64,000 nucleotides of DNA from an uncultured Legionellales bacterium (GTDB lineage Bacteria; Pseudomonadota; Gammaproteobacteria; UBA1113). Below, piece after piece: positions 46,412 through 55,718 of the stretch. The stretch's first letter is position 1; each line of letters starts with the position of its first letter. A program made the position numbers and the translations under genes. The stretch lies in NCBI GenBank assembly GCA_945957175.1, contig CAMFJL010000004.1:61374-125373 (forward strand). The letters are read 5' to 3'. The notes beneath the pieces are model-generated. The model had not been told where the DNA came from, searched no databases, and was given only the letters and a program-made list of their open reading frames with translations.

Positions 46412-49400
46412 CTACCTAGCCCCTGTTAACTTGCATCCTCCGTCAACGTGGCCACCGTCAACTACCCCAATAAAATCATCTTGCTCAGCAGGAGACAACG
46501 CCCCTGCAGCAATAAGATAACGCTCGATGACTTCAATAATCTTAGGTACTTGCAAGAAAAATGGTTTTAAGATCCCCCGAACTCTCTGATCATTAGATGG
46601 CAAATGCGCTAATTCATGTGCGGTTAAATTTGCCTGTCTCGATATGTCTTTGAAGCAAATATCTATAGCTGCTCCGATATTCTTATCTTCATCTGTACTA
46701 ATGATGGCGCTGACAACGCCAGGTTCTCGCAAATAAGTTCGAATGGCAATGGTTTGCATACAAATCGCGCGAACGGTATCTTGACTCGTGCCTTGCTTTG
46801 CCCATTGACGCATCTCTAGTAAGTCATTTCTTATATATTTGATGGTTAGATTAATCTGTTCTTGGTTTGTTTCAGCGGAAGAACTTGCATGAAGACTGTG
46901 CGACATCAGTGCACTTTTCGGTCTTCTCTCCATGATGTCTGCAGCGAATGTCTGATACAGGAGAGATGCCTGCAGTGCTGTATTTAAAGCATCCGGCCGC
47001 GTGCTTGTCACAATGGTATAGAGCTCGGCAAGATGTTCAAAGCGAATCTTCTGCATGGCATAACACAGGATATTTCTAAGTTGCCAGGCTGTGCTAGGTA
47101 GACCCTCGGGAACATTGGAGAAATAGTTCTTACACTTTCGATCAGCCAGAACCTGCATCACTCGAAACAGTTGATACATAAAAGAAAGCTGAGTCATCAT
47201 GTTTGCCTTGCTGTTAATAAGCAGGGCCTTAGCTTTGGTGTTACCGAAAACACGCGCTAAGTAGAGTTGCCAGTTTGCCGTACTTAAGTCTACGCGTATG
47301 GCGATTTCTTTGCTGCTTCGACTACTACTGCTACTTGCAGCAACGCCTCTGCTTTTTGCAAATTCAACCCAATCAAATGACCTTGCCTCATCGTCAAATC
47401 TCGTTTGCCCAAGCGGCACGCTTGACGCAGCTTGAGCATCGTGGCGTTGAGATGATAACGATAAGACTTGCGTTTCTTTGACATCTGAGTCACTCGCTAC
47501 GACGGGATGCCTCGGCGTAATCTTTTTTGATTTAGTTTTACTTATTTTATGTGATTTTTTTGATGCTTTGGATGAAGCAGATGAAGATACTTCTTGCACC
47601 AAAGACTCAGGGTTATCTATTAATTCAATAAGTATACGGTTTTCACGTGTTGCTTGACGACATAATACATTAAGCTTATCCCAATGTTGACGTATTTCTT
47701 TTGTAAACACTGTTTCATCCGACATATTTCTCAAGGCATCACTCAATGCAGCAATAGCCACAAGAATATTGTGTGTCGCTTTCGCTATTTTTATAGTACC
47801 TAACTTCTTTTTTATTTGTGAAATTAATACATCTGTTTTGAAATGACCGTCTGAATCACGATAGATCTTGATGAAATCAATAAGTCTCGTATAGCTGATA
47901 TGTTTTGGAAACTGCCTCCCAGCTTCATAGATCTCAAGCTCGGATTGGGAAGCAGCAGATACTGCAACTGATGATGCAGCCTTATCTTGTGTCTGTGATG
48001 CTATAAATGGAGCGCTCCTCGCAGGTGAAGATTCTTTCGCGCGGGGCGTATTTGGCGTGAGCAATGATCTCTGGAGTCTTCGCTTAGTAGAACGAGAAGA
48101 GTGAAGAACGGGTGTTGCAAGTTGTTGGGGTTGTAGCGCTCGGTTAGTAAAGGCTATTTTCACGGTGTTGGCAAGCTTGAGCATACTAAGGGTAAATCCG
48201 ACTAACATAACTACCGACCATCCTGATGGCATAAATGAAACAGCATGATTAAACAAACGGATAAACCGACGACAATAAGCTTCCAACTGTATAACCGCCT
48301 CTATTTTTTCAATCGACTCGAGCTCTTGCGATTCATAATAATCCCTTGGGATGCGATGCATGATCTCATCGAATTCTTTTACACTAATATCCAAGTAATA
48401 CTCTCTTCTATGAAGCTGCTGTGCTAATCGTGACTCATAATAATTTGGCGTACTACCTCTTGAAGCCATCTTCAACATATCACCTATTGTAAATTTATAA
48501 CCTCCAAATGATAAAACTGATGATTCTTTTATATTCCATGATTTTAATAAAAAATTAATTTCTTCACTATTTTTAAATTGTCCTTGCATCATAATATTTG
48601 AAAAAACAACAATATCATTTATATATATTTTATTTATTAATGAATCAATAAATGGCTTTGAAAATTTATTTGTTTTTATCATAATAATATAAAATGGATT
48701 TAATGAAGCATCTTTTGATAACTTAAATGCATAACTATAAAAATCAAGCATTATTTTTCCTGAAGACAATGGTATAATGCTATATTTTTTTTTAAAAATA
48801 TCAATTAATTCTTCTTTTTTTTCATTAATAATTTTATTTTCTGAAATCATAACTTGAATATTGTTTATAAATATTTTTTTATTTTCTGATTTTTGATATG
48901 CGAAATCTAAAAAATCAAATGGAAAAGTAAATTCTTTTCTCAATACTTTTTCATTATTATTTATGACATAAATTAAAAATTTTTCTAGCAAATCTTCAAC
49001 ATTTAAATAATTTATAAAAGCATCACTGGAGAATAAATGATAATATTCTTTTTTATATAAGCCCCCTTTAAATATTGTTTCCATTAAATACGGATTTTTA
49101 TTTATCATGATATCAAAAGAATCAACATCCATTGGATTTCTTAGAAAATGTTTAATAGCATCTGGATTTTTTTGTTTTTTTTCATAATCTGTGAGCTGTA
49201 GTGGTAAATTATCTGGATGATGAGACATCCATGAATGCTCAAACGCTTCGGATCTTATGTCAGGGTGCGAATCCAAGAAATGCTTTATTGCTGAAACACT
49301 GGCAGAGGCCGCTGGCATGCGCGGGAATAAAATGAGCTCAGCATCAGACGCCTCTGAACCCTCTTGAGGGTCGTTGGGTTTTGATGTAAGTGACTCAGCC

Positions 49401-49822
49401 TTAGCTCCAGGTATATAAAGCATAGCTGACAAGCCTAAACCGATTATACTGACTACGATGCAGAGGGACAAAAGAGCGAGCCCGGGGTATTCGTAGCGAA
49501 AATCATCGCAATATCCAACAAAATAGCCCATAGCTGATGCCATTTTATAAAATCGCGCTTGAATGACTTGCTTATACGATGTAAGCGCCGATAACATATC
49601 AGAGGATATGCATTCATCTGCCATGCGATCACGCACGACACATTTTAAATCATGCAAAAAGTGCTCTGCATAGCGACCTTTATATTCGGTATCATGAAAC
49701 AACTGCGTAAGCAATTCAAGCGCATCACTGTTTTGTATTTCATCGAGTTTTTTGTTAATTTTTTCTAGTTCATCGGCAGCGTCTAACACACTTTCAATGC
49801 TAATATTATAAGTAAATGACAT
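46412..49822 (-). CDS. Very large membrane-associated protein, effector candidate
   Basis: This 1136-aa protein is of unrecognised family. An N-terminal helical/coiled-coil part (about 10-95) precedes a transmembrane helix (about 113-136). Residues about 200-440 are strikingly rich in Lys/Asn/Ile/Phe, with very AT-rich DNA. A second hydrophobic helix lies at about 527-555. A disordered Ser/Lys linker with KSHKISKTKSKK and a short Ser run follows (about 745-845), then an all-helical C-terminal domain. It has no catalytic motif that I know. Length, mosaic composition and lack of conserved neighbours suggest a host-directed effector; this is inference. The frame is open throughout. Confidence 0.65.
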   Translation of the reverse strand: MSFTYNISIESVLDAADELEKINKKLDEIQNSDALELLTQLFHDTEYKGRYAEHFLHDLKCVVRDRMADECISSDMLSALTSYKQVIQARFYKMASAMGYFVGYCDDFRYEYPGLALLSLCIVVSIIGLGLSAMLYIPGAKAESLTSKPNDPQEGSEASDAELILFPRMPAASASVSAIKHFLDSHPDIRSEAFEHSWMSHHPDNLPLQLTDYEKKQKNPDAIKHFLRNPMDVDSFDIMINKNPYLMETIFKGGLYKKEYYHLFSSDAFINYLNVEDLLEKFLIYVINNNEKVLRKEFTFPFDFLDFAYQKSENKKIFINNIQVMISENKIINEKKEELIDIFKKKYSIIPLSSGKIMLDFYSYAFKLSKDASLNPFYIIMIKTNKFSKPFIDSLINKIYINDIVVFSNIMMQGQFKNSEEINFLLKSWNIKESSVLSFGGYKFTIGDMLKMASRGSTPNYYESRLAQQLHRREYYLDISVKEFDEIMHRIPRDYYESQELESIEKIEAVIQLEAYCRRFIRLFNHAVSFMPSGWSVVMLVGFTLSMLKLANTVKIAFTNRALQPQQLATPVLHSSRSTKRRLQRSLLTPNTPRAKESSPARSAPFIASQTQDKAASSVAVSAASQSELEIYEAGRQFPKHISYTRLIDFIKIYRDSDGHFKTDVLISQIKKKLGTIKIAKATHNILVAIAALSDALRNMSDETVFTKEIRQHWDKLNVLCRQATRENRILIELIDNPESLVQEVSSSASSKASKKSHKISKTKSKKITPRHPVVASDSDVKETQVLSLSSQRHDAQAASSVPLGQTRFDDEARSFDWVEFAKSRGVAASSSSSRSSKEIAIRVDLSTANWQLYLARVFGNTKAKALLINSKANMMTQLSFMYQLFRVMQVLADRKCKNYFSNVPEGLPSTAWQLRNILCYAMQKIRFEHLAELYTIVTSTRPDALNTALQASLLYQTFAADIMERRPKSALMSHSLHASSSAETNQEQINLTIKYIRNDLLEMRQWAKQGTSQDTVRAICMQTIAIRTYLREPGVVSAIISTDEDKNIGAAIDICFKDISRQANLTAHELAHLPSNDQRVRGILKPFFLQVPKIIEVIERYLIAAGALSPAEQDDFIGVVDGGHVDGGCKLTGAR

Positions 49823-50018
49823 CTTCTTATCCTTATTATTATATACTCGTTACTATAAACGTATGAGAAATCGTAGATGTATGTTTATTGAGAGTAGCTC
49901 TCACAACACCTACACACGTTCAGGGGAAAAACTTCACTTTTTCTTTTTTGCTATGGACTCTTACAGATAAATATCTGTGCATATTGAGGAAGCTTTGATA
50001 TCTGGATTCTCTCTTAAA

Positions 50019-50038
50019 TGGTCGGAGTGACAGCGATT
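50019..50038 (-). repeat. att-like copy of the tRNA-Pro 3' end, outer
   Basis: TGGTCGGAGTGACAG is identical to the 3' end of tRNA-Pro (60019-60033), and the following CGATT is shared with the copy at 53941. It is interpreted as the outermost attachment-site scar of the island. Confidence 0.7.
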
Positions 50039-50097
50039 TAACTTATGACATAACCTATTGATTTTATATAAATAAAACCGCACCACCGCACTTTGAT

Positions 50098-50117
50098 GCC
50101 CTCAGAAATCCCCCAGA
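50098..50117. other. Degenerate arm-type sites
   Basis: GCCCTCAGAAATCCCCCAGA keeps the spacing of the TACCCCAGAAACATACCCCAGA pair at 1435, and lies about 60 bases inside the att copy at 50019. It is weak by itself and is supported mainly by position. Confidence 0.35.
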
Positions 50118-50294
50118 ATGCGATACGATCACCATGCCATTTTCCATCAATATTTGGCATTTACCACACAATAGTCAGAAACAAGGGAATTTTAGGCACG
50201 AACGCTCACCATACATGGTATCATTAGATTAACGCAACAAGCTAGCCATGCAATGACTATTTTTGTCTTAATTAACGAAGAAAGTGTTTCAAGC

Positions 50295-50531
50295 TTAGAT
50301 CTTATCAACCTCATCAGGCTCAATGGCAGGCACTCGCTTCAGGACATCGAGGAATTTATTTCTGTTACCTCGATGAGCACGTTTTTCTAAGTAATCTTTC
50401 GTTTCCAACGCAGAAATTTTTTCAGCAACAGCAAGTGCAATGAGTTGATTGATTGAAACATGCTCTTTTTCTGCCAGAGTTTTAGCAGCTTTATGCAATG
50501 AGTCTGGTAATCGTAAACTTAATGTACTCAT
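50295..50531 (-). CDS. Ribbon-helix-helix antitoxin
   Basis: This 78-aa protein begins MSTLSLRLPDSLHKAAKTLAEKEHVSINQLIALAVAEKI, a clear RHH DNA-binding domain (strand, helix, helix). The C-terminal half, rich in charged residues, would wrap the toxin. It overlaps the upstream PIN toxin gene by 4 bases (ATGA), so the two are translated together. The order is toxin first, antitoxin second. It probably represses the shared promoter through the palindrome at 50947-50966. Confidence 0.85.
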   Translation of the reverse strand: MSTLSLRLPDSLHKAAKTLAEKEHVSINQLIALAVAEKISALETKDYLEKRAHRGNRNKFLDVLKRVPAIEPDEVDKI

Positions 50532-50944
50532 GGTATGTCTCCTAATATTTCCAAATATTCTTTTGGATTAATAATTTTAATATTAAATTTATTCGAACCT
50601 AAAAAATCTCTTTTATTGTAAGTTATTATGTATTTGGCGTTTGCGCTTATGCCTAACTCGAGCAATAAATCGTCTCCAGGATCCTTGAGAAAGGGACGCC
50701 ATAAAAAACTAATACTTACTGGCCTACTAACTGCACATAAGTAGTCTAAAAAATCGTTAATATCTTGCTTTTTCATATGTGGGAAATGACGATGAATAAT
50801 ATCTTCATATTCTAAAATAAGGGGAACCGATACACACGACACAAACCGCTCATCGCCTATCATAGAGATGAGTCTATATGAGGCGCCTCTTGATGATTTG
50901 AGTGCCGACATAATGACATTGGTATCGATGACAACTTTATCCAT
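50528..50944 (-). CDS. PIN-domain toxin (putative RNase)
   Basis: This 138-aa protein of the PIN-family toxin group has the first acidic residue in VVIDTNVIMSAL (Asp7). A conserved Glu is in LILEYEDI (about 63-70), and acidic residues are in LKDPGDDLLLELGISANAKYIITYNKRDF (about 86-114). These would bind the metal ions for RNA cleavage. The ATG at 50944 lies only six bases after a perfect -10 box, so its mRNA is likely leaderless. It is paired with the RHH antitoxin downstream. Confidence 0.87.
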   Translation of the reverse strand: MDKVVIDTNVIMSALKSSRGASYRLISMIGDERFVSCVSVPLILEYEDIIHRHFPHMKKQDINDFLDYLCAVSRPVSISFLWRPFLKDPGDDLLLELGISANAKYIITYNKRDFLGSNKFNIKIINPKEYLEILGDIP

Positions 50945-50946
50945 AG

Positions 50947-50979
50947 TGGTATTATAGGTAATACCATCTGATTTGTCAA
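50947..50979 (-). promoter_or_regulatory. Consensus promoter with overlapping palindrome, toxin-antitoxin operon
   Basis: On the minus strand TTGACA (50974-50979), a 17-base spacer and TATAAT (50951-50956) give a perfect sigma-70 match. TGGTATTA/TAATACCA (50947-50966) is an 8-bp palindrome over the -10. The predicted start of transcription falls on the A of the toxin ATG. Confidence 0.8.
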
Positions 50980-51125
50980 CATTGACTCATGCGTATCCCA
51001 CATTCTAGCGCGATAAATCGCGCCGCTACAATGGAATTAACCAAAAAGTGGAAATCCTGTTAACATACGTGGCTGATACATTATTCAGCGCAGATAATGC
51101 CCGCAAACGCTAATGCCGTTTTATG

Positions 51126-53537
51126 TTATCTCGCTAAAACACAACCTTCATCACTCTTATCAACACTGTCTTCACATATTTCTTCTGACTTCTTCGGTGA
51201 AAAATCATCGCATAACGCCAGAATCATAACCAAACTTGCTTCAGCATTAGCTTTGCCTGCGAGTGAGCTATTTTCACAAAGATACTTCAAAAATGCCATG
51301 GCGTAGTTAAGGTAATCAAACAAGAAACGGGGACTTTCGATTTGCATTCTAATATTAGCTTCAACACTTTCTTTACAGCCTCTAAAAAGTGAAGCGTGTT
51401 TAAAAATAGTCTTTGTCGCCATACTTTGAAGCGAGGCTATTGGACGAGGTGACTCGATAGAAAATGGTGTCCATAAATTATTCATCCAAGTTGTTAAAGA
51501 AGATTGATAGGATAGATGGGCATTCATCTCTTCTAAAGTTGCGCCTGCTGCTAATAGGAGTGTCATGTTAGCCATCACATGACTGCCAAATTCAATTGGG
51601 GCAGAGATATTGCTCTGATCTGAACAAGTAAATATATCGCATCCCATGGCAAGGGGACTTGCAATAACATTAATATCTTTTGCTTTATCTGCCTTATGTA
51701 ACAGTATGTCCCAAGGGACGCTCGCATTAGTATAAACCGAAGCTTCAAAGAACAAGTTTTCATACTGTGGATAATTTGATACGACTAAAGCAATGTATTT
51801 TTCAATCATTAATTTTCCATGAGATGTTTTTACCACGCCGTCAAATAGCATATTTTTAATAAATTCTGAATCATAATTTGCACTTATTGCTGCATTCAGA
51901 AATTCATGGCTATTTTCTATATTTTCAAATATTGCATATAAACCCAATATATCAAATAACTCATTTATTAAATCCATATCTTTATAGACAATAGCATTAA
52001 GCAAGCTTTTATAAAAAAACTCATAACTATATTTATTAATTAGACCAACATCATAGCACTTTCTAATTAACCAAAAATCCCTTTCTTTAATAGCAAAATT
52101 AATTTTTTTTAATTTAATATTATAAGTACATCCAATATAATTTAAATTATATATTTTTTCTTTATTATATTCAAAAAGAAGAGCTAATATTTTGTGATCT
52201 ATTATTTTATCAAAATATTTATTAAAATAATGAAATGCGATAGCGAATGTTACACTTGTTGGATTAATACCCAACGATAGAACCTTAATTAATAAATTTA
52301 ATCCTTCAATTTTATCTGAACTTTCATATCTATATATTACTAATATAATGTGTTCTATCAAAAAATAACCAAGCCCATCTTTCGATTTCAAAAAAATATT
52401 TAACCCATCTTTTTTATTTATATAAAAATCAATAATTGCCTCTATGCTAGAGAAATCATTTGGCCAACAAACTTTAAATGAATTCTTAAAAAATACCATG
52501 GCCGCTTTTATGTCATTTTTTAAATACCATAAAAATAGTAATGAAAATACACTTCTGAATCCATCATAAATTCCGCCTTGTCTTAACATTGAGCCATGAA
52601 TGGCTTCTATAACGTCACTTAAGTTAAATAAGGTATTGGGCCTGATTCCAATATCTAATAACTCTTTAGCAGATGAATCATCACTACCTACTAGAATAGA
52701 AAGAATCTCATCACGAAAGTTATTCTGTTTTGATAAGCCGATTCTCCTAAATATTCTTGGAAAATATAAATTTATATTACGATTACCTGGTTTCTTTATA
52801 AGTGATGATAAAAAATCTTGGTTGTATATTTCTTCAGTAGAATCAATAATAAAGACAGCTGTATGTAAATAATTTGGCACAAGACTTAATAAAGTAGACT
52901 CATCACAAACATTAAAACCGACTCTTATTAACAATTGCAGATGCTCTCTTGTTGAACAATATTTAACTGCCTCTCTTGGATTTCCTTGCAGATATGATTT
53001 TAAATTAGCTAACAGAATATAACGATCGTGATCTCCCTTAACATTAAATCCATTTTGTAAGTCGTATTTTTTATCTGAAATCTTGTTTAGCTCTTTTAAA
53101 GAAGCTTCATAATTTTTAATTGCTTGATCAATTTCTAGGTGTATTAATTCATAAAATTTTTGGGTCTCAGATGAACGAAAAGTACCAAAAGCTGAATTTG
53201 TTAAATCTCTTAAACTCATTAAGCATTCTAAAAAATCAACAACTGAAACAAACGGATATCGATAAGCGCTAGATGGCGTTAAACAGGTTTTATCTGCTAA
53301 ATCAACTGCTTTTCTTGAAACGTTTTCACACAATATGCTTTCATTATCTAAACTTATTTTAATAGACGTACCTGTATTAACTCCAAGAATACTCATTGCT
53401 GTGCATTGTTTATTGCTAATAGCCTTAAATATATGACATCGAAGAGAATCAAAATGCTCTCTTAATAGATGAATATTTTTTAATTTTTCGTCCTGTGTTT
53501 TAGTCTGCCCAAGAAGAGCTTCTGAAGATGCTGCCAT
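51126..53537 (-). CDS. Large AT-rich protein, ankyrin-like effector candidate
   Basis: This 803-aa protein is of no family I can name. It is all-helical and built from loosely repeating units of about 30-40 residues, with motifs like SAKELLDIGIRPNTLFNLSD, GLNLLIKVLSLGINPTSVTF and NMTLLLAAGATLEEMNAHLS, which resemble degenerate ankyrin repeats. The middle (about 250-600) is very rich in Ile/Lys/Asn/Tyr/Phe. It has no signal peptide. It is carried between two copies of the tRNA-Pro end, next to a toxin-antitoxin pair. It could be a host-directed effector or a phage-defence protein. Confidence 0.65.
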   Translation of the reverse strand: MAASSEALLGQTKTQDEKLKNIHLLREHFDSLRCHIFKAISNKQCTAMSILGVNTGTSIKISLDNESILCENVSRKAVDLADKTCLTPSSAYRYPFVSVVDFLECLMSLRDLTNSAFGTFRSSETQKFYELIHLEIDQAIKNYEASLKELNKISDKKYDLQNGFNVKGDHDRYILLANLKSYLQGNPREAVKYCSTREHLQLLIRVGFNVCDESTLLSLVPNYLHTAVFIIDSTEEIYNQDFLSSLIKKPGNRNINLYFPRIFRRIGLSKQNNFRDEILSILVGSDDSSAKELLDIGIRPNTLFNLSDVIEAIHGSMLRQGGIYDGFRSVFSLLFLWYLKNDIKAAMVFFKNSFKVCWPNDFSSIEAIIDFYINKKDGLNIFLKSKDGLGYFLIEHIILVIYRYESSDKIEGLNLLIKVLSLGINPTSVTFAIAFHYFNKYFDKIIDHKILALLFEYNKEKIYNLNYIGCTYNIKLKKINFAIKERDFWLIRKCYDVGLINKYSYEFFYKSLLNAIVYKDMDLINELFDILGLYAIFENIENSHEFLNAAISANYDSEFIKNMLFDGVVKTSHGKLMIEKYIALVVSNYPQYENLFFEASVYTNASVPWDILLHKADKAKDINVIASPLAMGCDIFTCSDQSNISAPIEFGSHVMANMTLLLAAGATLEEMNAHLSYQSSLTTWMNNLWTPFSIESPRPIASLQSMATKTIFKHASLFRGCKESVEANIRMQIESPRFLFDYLNYAMAFLKYLCENSSLAGKANAEASLVMILALCDDFSPKKSEEICEDSVDKSDEGCVLAR

Positions 53538-53940
53538 GATATGGTCTCGTTACATTATTTATTTTGTCTATTATTTTTCAAAGAAGTGATTGTGCAATAA
53601 TTTATCAAATTTAATACAGATTGTAAAGAGCTTTATTCGTATTTACAACGAAATGGTCAATGGCATTGTTAGCTTTCGCGATGTATTTCCCGATCTTCAT
53701 CAAACGGTAGACGCCGTAGCGATTGCAGATAATGGACATGTATTTGTTAAAACCCAAGCATCTGCTGCATTGACTGGTGACTGCGGGAATATCAAAGCGA
53801 ATGGTAAACGCTGGAGCGTATCTGTTTTTTGGAATTTGAACTGGCGAATGGAAAAATTATCTCCGCTTCAGAGTTAGGTAATCATCACGCTATTAATGAT
53901 CAGTTAGGTATAGCTCTTTTTAAGGCACCCTCTTCGAGCA

Positions 53941-53964
53941 TGGTCGGAGTGACAGCGATTGAAC
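53941..53964 (-). repeat. att-like copy of the tRNA-Pro 3' end, inner
   Basis: It matches 60019-60042 at 22 of 24 positions, beginning TGGTCGGAGTGACAG. It marks the left end of the unit with the AbiE-like and Gabija-like genes. Confidence 0.75.
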
Positions 53965-54018
53965 TGTCGCTGAGAACGCCCGCCATTACTGGGTTCATTA
54001 GGTCTACAAAAAGCATGA

Positions 54019-54037
54019 TACCCCCAGGCATACCACC
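54019..54037. other. Arm-type sites inside the inner att copy
   Basis: TACCCCCAGGCATACCACC lies 55 bases inside the repeat, matching the position of the pairs at 1435 and 50098. Confidence 0.45.
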
Positions 54038-54117
54038 TAAAATGATAAGCTTTTATTGCCTTTAACCAGACTTTCCATCAAGATACAGAAAATTGTTCAG
54101 CATCGTGTAGTCTTACT

Positions 54118-55137
54118 TCATAAATGTTTAAATGATTTAGCCTTTTCCATTCTCTCAAGTGCTTTAATAGACGCTGTTGATAAATACAATAAGATGGGTT
54201 CACTATGTTTTACTAGGCTATCTATCGCATCATCATAAGAAAGCTTGACTGTGGATAGCACCATATTGTCAGTAAATCTATCCCACCTATCCCGCCAAAA
54301 GTTGTTTTTTTGGAGACTTTGTAATGCGAGGTTAATCTCAGCGATAGGGTTATCATGATAGGCATTATTGTGATTCTTATATCGTACAGCATCTTCACTA
54401 ATAACGTCAGCAATCATCTTATACAGTTTTTCATCTACATATCCATGTTCTGCGATATAGTAAAGATCGTAAATATGCCTTACTAAATCGTAATCGCTTC
54501 GAATAATATCCCGATGTAAGGTATTGGCAACACGCCTAGTAAGTGCCACCCATTTATCAACAGCTGTTTCTATGACGTTAATAGTATCGATAGCCTTTTC
54601 TGCATGAGGAACGCTGTCGCCTAGCAATTGGCGAATAAGGGTTGTCACGGGTTTGGGCGCAGGCGAGAGTTTGGTGTTAATGGCCATAAATTCAATTTTT
54701 ACATCAGCTCGGAGCTCTTGGTTTGCGGAATATACACTGTCATATGGAAGAAATGCGCTCAGATAATTGCCACTATCTCTTACCTTGATCGTTTCCTCGT
54801 TGACAAAGAATCCAACAGTTTTTAGCGCATCCATCATGATTCGTCGAAAACATTTAAGCTCGCGACGGCGCTGACTGGCATTTAACTTCTCTGCTGCTGG
54901 ACTTGATTGAATACGAAAATCACAGTCTTCAGACATGCGCATGACTAACCGGTGAGCTTTGGCAAGACTTGTACCGCCCGTAAAGACTAAATTAAAATAG
55001 TCATTTTTGATATCTGCCAACGCATGAACAACTTGAGTAACGTAATAATCTTTTTCAAAAATGGAAGGATCGGTTAACTCAGACTGTTCTATGGCAGTCC
55101 GAATTAACAAGGCCAATTGTGCCTTATCGGTACTCAA
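54118..55137 (-). CDS. abiEii: AbiEii-like nucleotidyltransferase toxin
   Basis: This 339-aa protein of the type IV toxin-antitoxin AbiE family has the family motifs KDYYVTQVVHAL (about 25-36), LVFTGGTSLAKAHRLV (about 50-65, GGTSxxK), RMSEDCDFRI (about 68-77, catalytic acidic pair) and a C-terminal helical part with VRHIYDLYYI. The enzyme is thought to modify nucleic acid using a nucleotide. Its start overlaps the AbiEi-like antitoxin gene by 14 bases. AbiE systems abort phage infection. Confidence 0.87.
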   Translation of the reverse strand: MSTDKAQLALLIRTAIEQSELTDPSIFEKDYYVTQVVHALADIKNDYFNLVFTGGTSLAKAHRLVMRMSEDCDFRIQSSPAAEKLNASQRRRELKCFRRIMMDALKTVGFFVNEETIKVRDSGNYLSAFLPYDSVYSANQELRADVKIEFMAINTKLSPAPKPVTTLIRQLLGDSVPHAEKAIDTINVIETAVDKWVALTRRVANTLHRDIIRSDYDLVRHIYDLYYIAEHGYVDEKLYKMIADVISEDAVRYKNHNNAYHDNPIAEINLALQSLQKNNFWRDRWDRFTDNMVLSTVKLSYDDAIDSLVKHSEPILLYLSTASIKALERMEKAKSFKHL

Positions 55138-55546
55138 ACTTAGCTTCCATTTGTTTGTATCGAAAATGTCTTTGCGTTTTCTTAAATAACACGATAGGTG
55201 GCTTCACAGGAATTTGTTCGGAATCTCTGTTATTATAGGCTTTTTCTTCTTCTGATAAACTCCAAGGAATCTGGAGTTTTGACAAAATGGTTTTTACAGC
55301 ATTATTGAAGCCATAGGCTTTCAGGATGGGTTTACCCTTCAAATAGGGAGAGGATTCGAGTTTCGCATATGCGCCATAACCAATGCGAGCTATTTTTTGT
55401 TTTGCCGTCAGAGAGGTCAATGCACGGCTGAGCTGTCTGGGTGGCGCAAGGGCGCTTACTTCCGCACGCAGAAACACATCGTCAGGTAACGATCTGATCT
55501 TTTTTGCTAACTTGTACTCAAGCGAGTCTTTGGCTTTAACTTTCAT
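55124..55546 (-). CDS. abiEi: AbiEi-like antitoxin (DUF6088-type)
   Basis: The start at ATG 55546 gives about 141 aa (MKVKAKDSLEYKLAKKIRSL); a longer frame to 55600 adds a region without similarity or ribosome site. The N-terminal winged helix reads VFLRAEVSALAPPRQLSRALTSLTAKQKIARIGYGAYAKLE, as in AbiEi-type antitoxins that repress the operon. It overlaps the toxin gene that follows. There is no predicted membrane segment. Confidence 0.8.
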   Translation of the reverse strand: MKVKAKDSLEYKLAKKIRSLPDDVFLRAEVSALAPPRQLSRALTSLTAKQKIARIGYGAYAKLESSPYLKGKPILKAYGFNNAVKTILSKLQIPWSLSEEEKAYNNRDSEQIPVKPPIVLFKKTQRHFRYKQMEAKFEYR

Positions 55547-55718
55547 AGTATTCACATATCGAACAAATGGACAATTAGAGTATAGCATAAATTGGAGCAA
55601 AGGGTAATATTCACGAGGCTTTGTGCCCTGTATAAGGTAGCACTTTCATCGTACAGGTAGACACTGAGAATCAATGACGATTATAGATAACATATCTCTC
55701 CAATTGGGTGAATACGCA

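Larger units (their letters stand above)
49823..50294. other. Gene-free left border of the tRNA-Pro islands
   Basis: This stretch contains the promoter side of the 1136-aa gene, a CTCTTACAGATAAATATCTGTG hairpin-like stretch near 49959 related to one at 11367, an att-like copy of the tRNA-Pro 3' end, and degenerate arm sites. I see no gene. Confidence 0.5.
53590..54065 (+). pseudogene. Possible frameshifted gene remnant cut by an att site
   Basis: Two overlapping plus-strand frames (53590-53877 and 53829-54065) read like one protein with a shift near the T run at about 53825. The first contains SFRDVFPDLHQTVDAVAIAD, GHVFVKTQASA and ANGKRWSVSVF; the second continues FELANGKIISASELGNHHA. The second frame runs into the tRNA-end repeat at 53941, after which it looks non-coding. 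I do not recognise the family. Confidence 0.35.
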
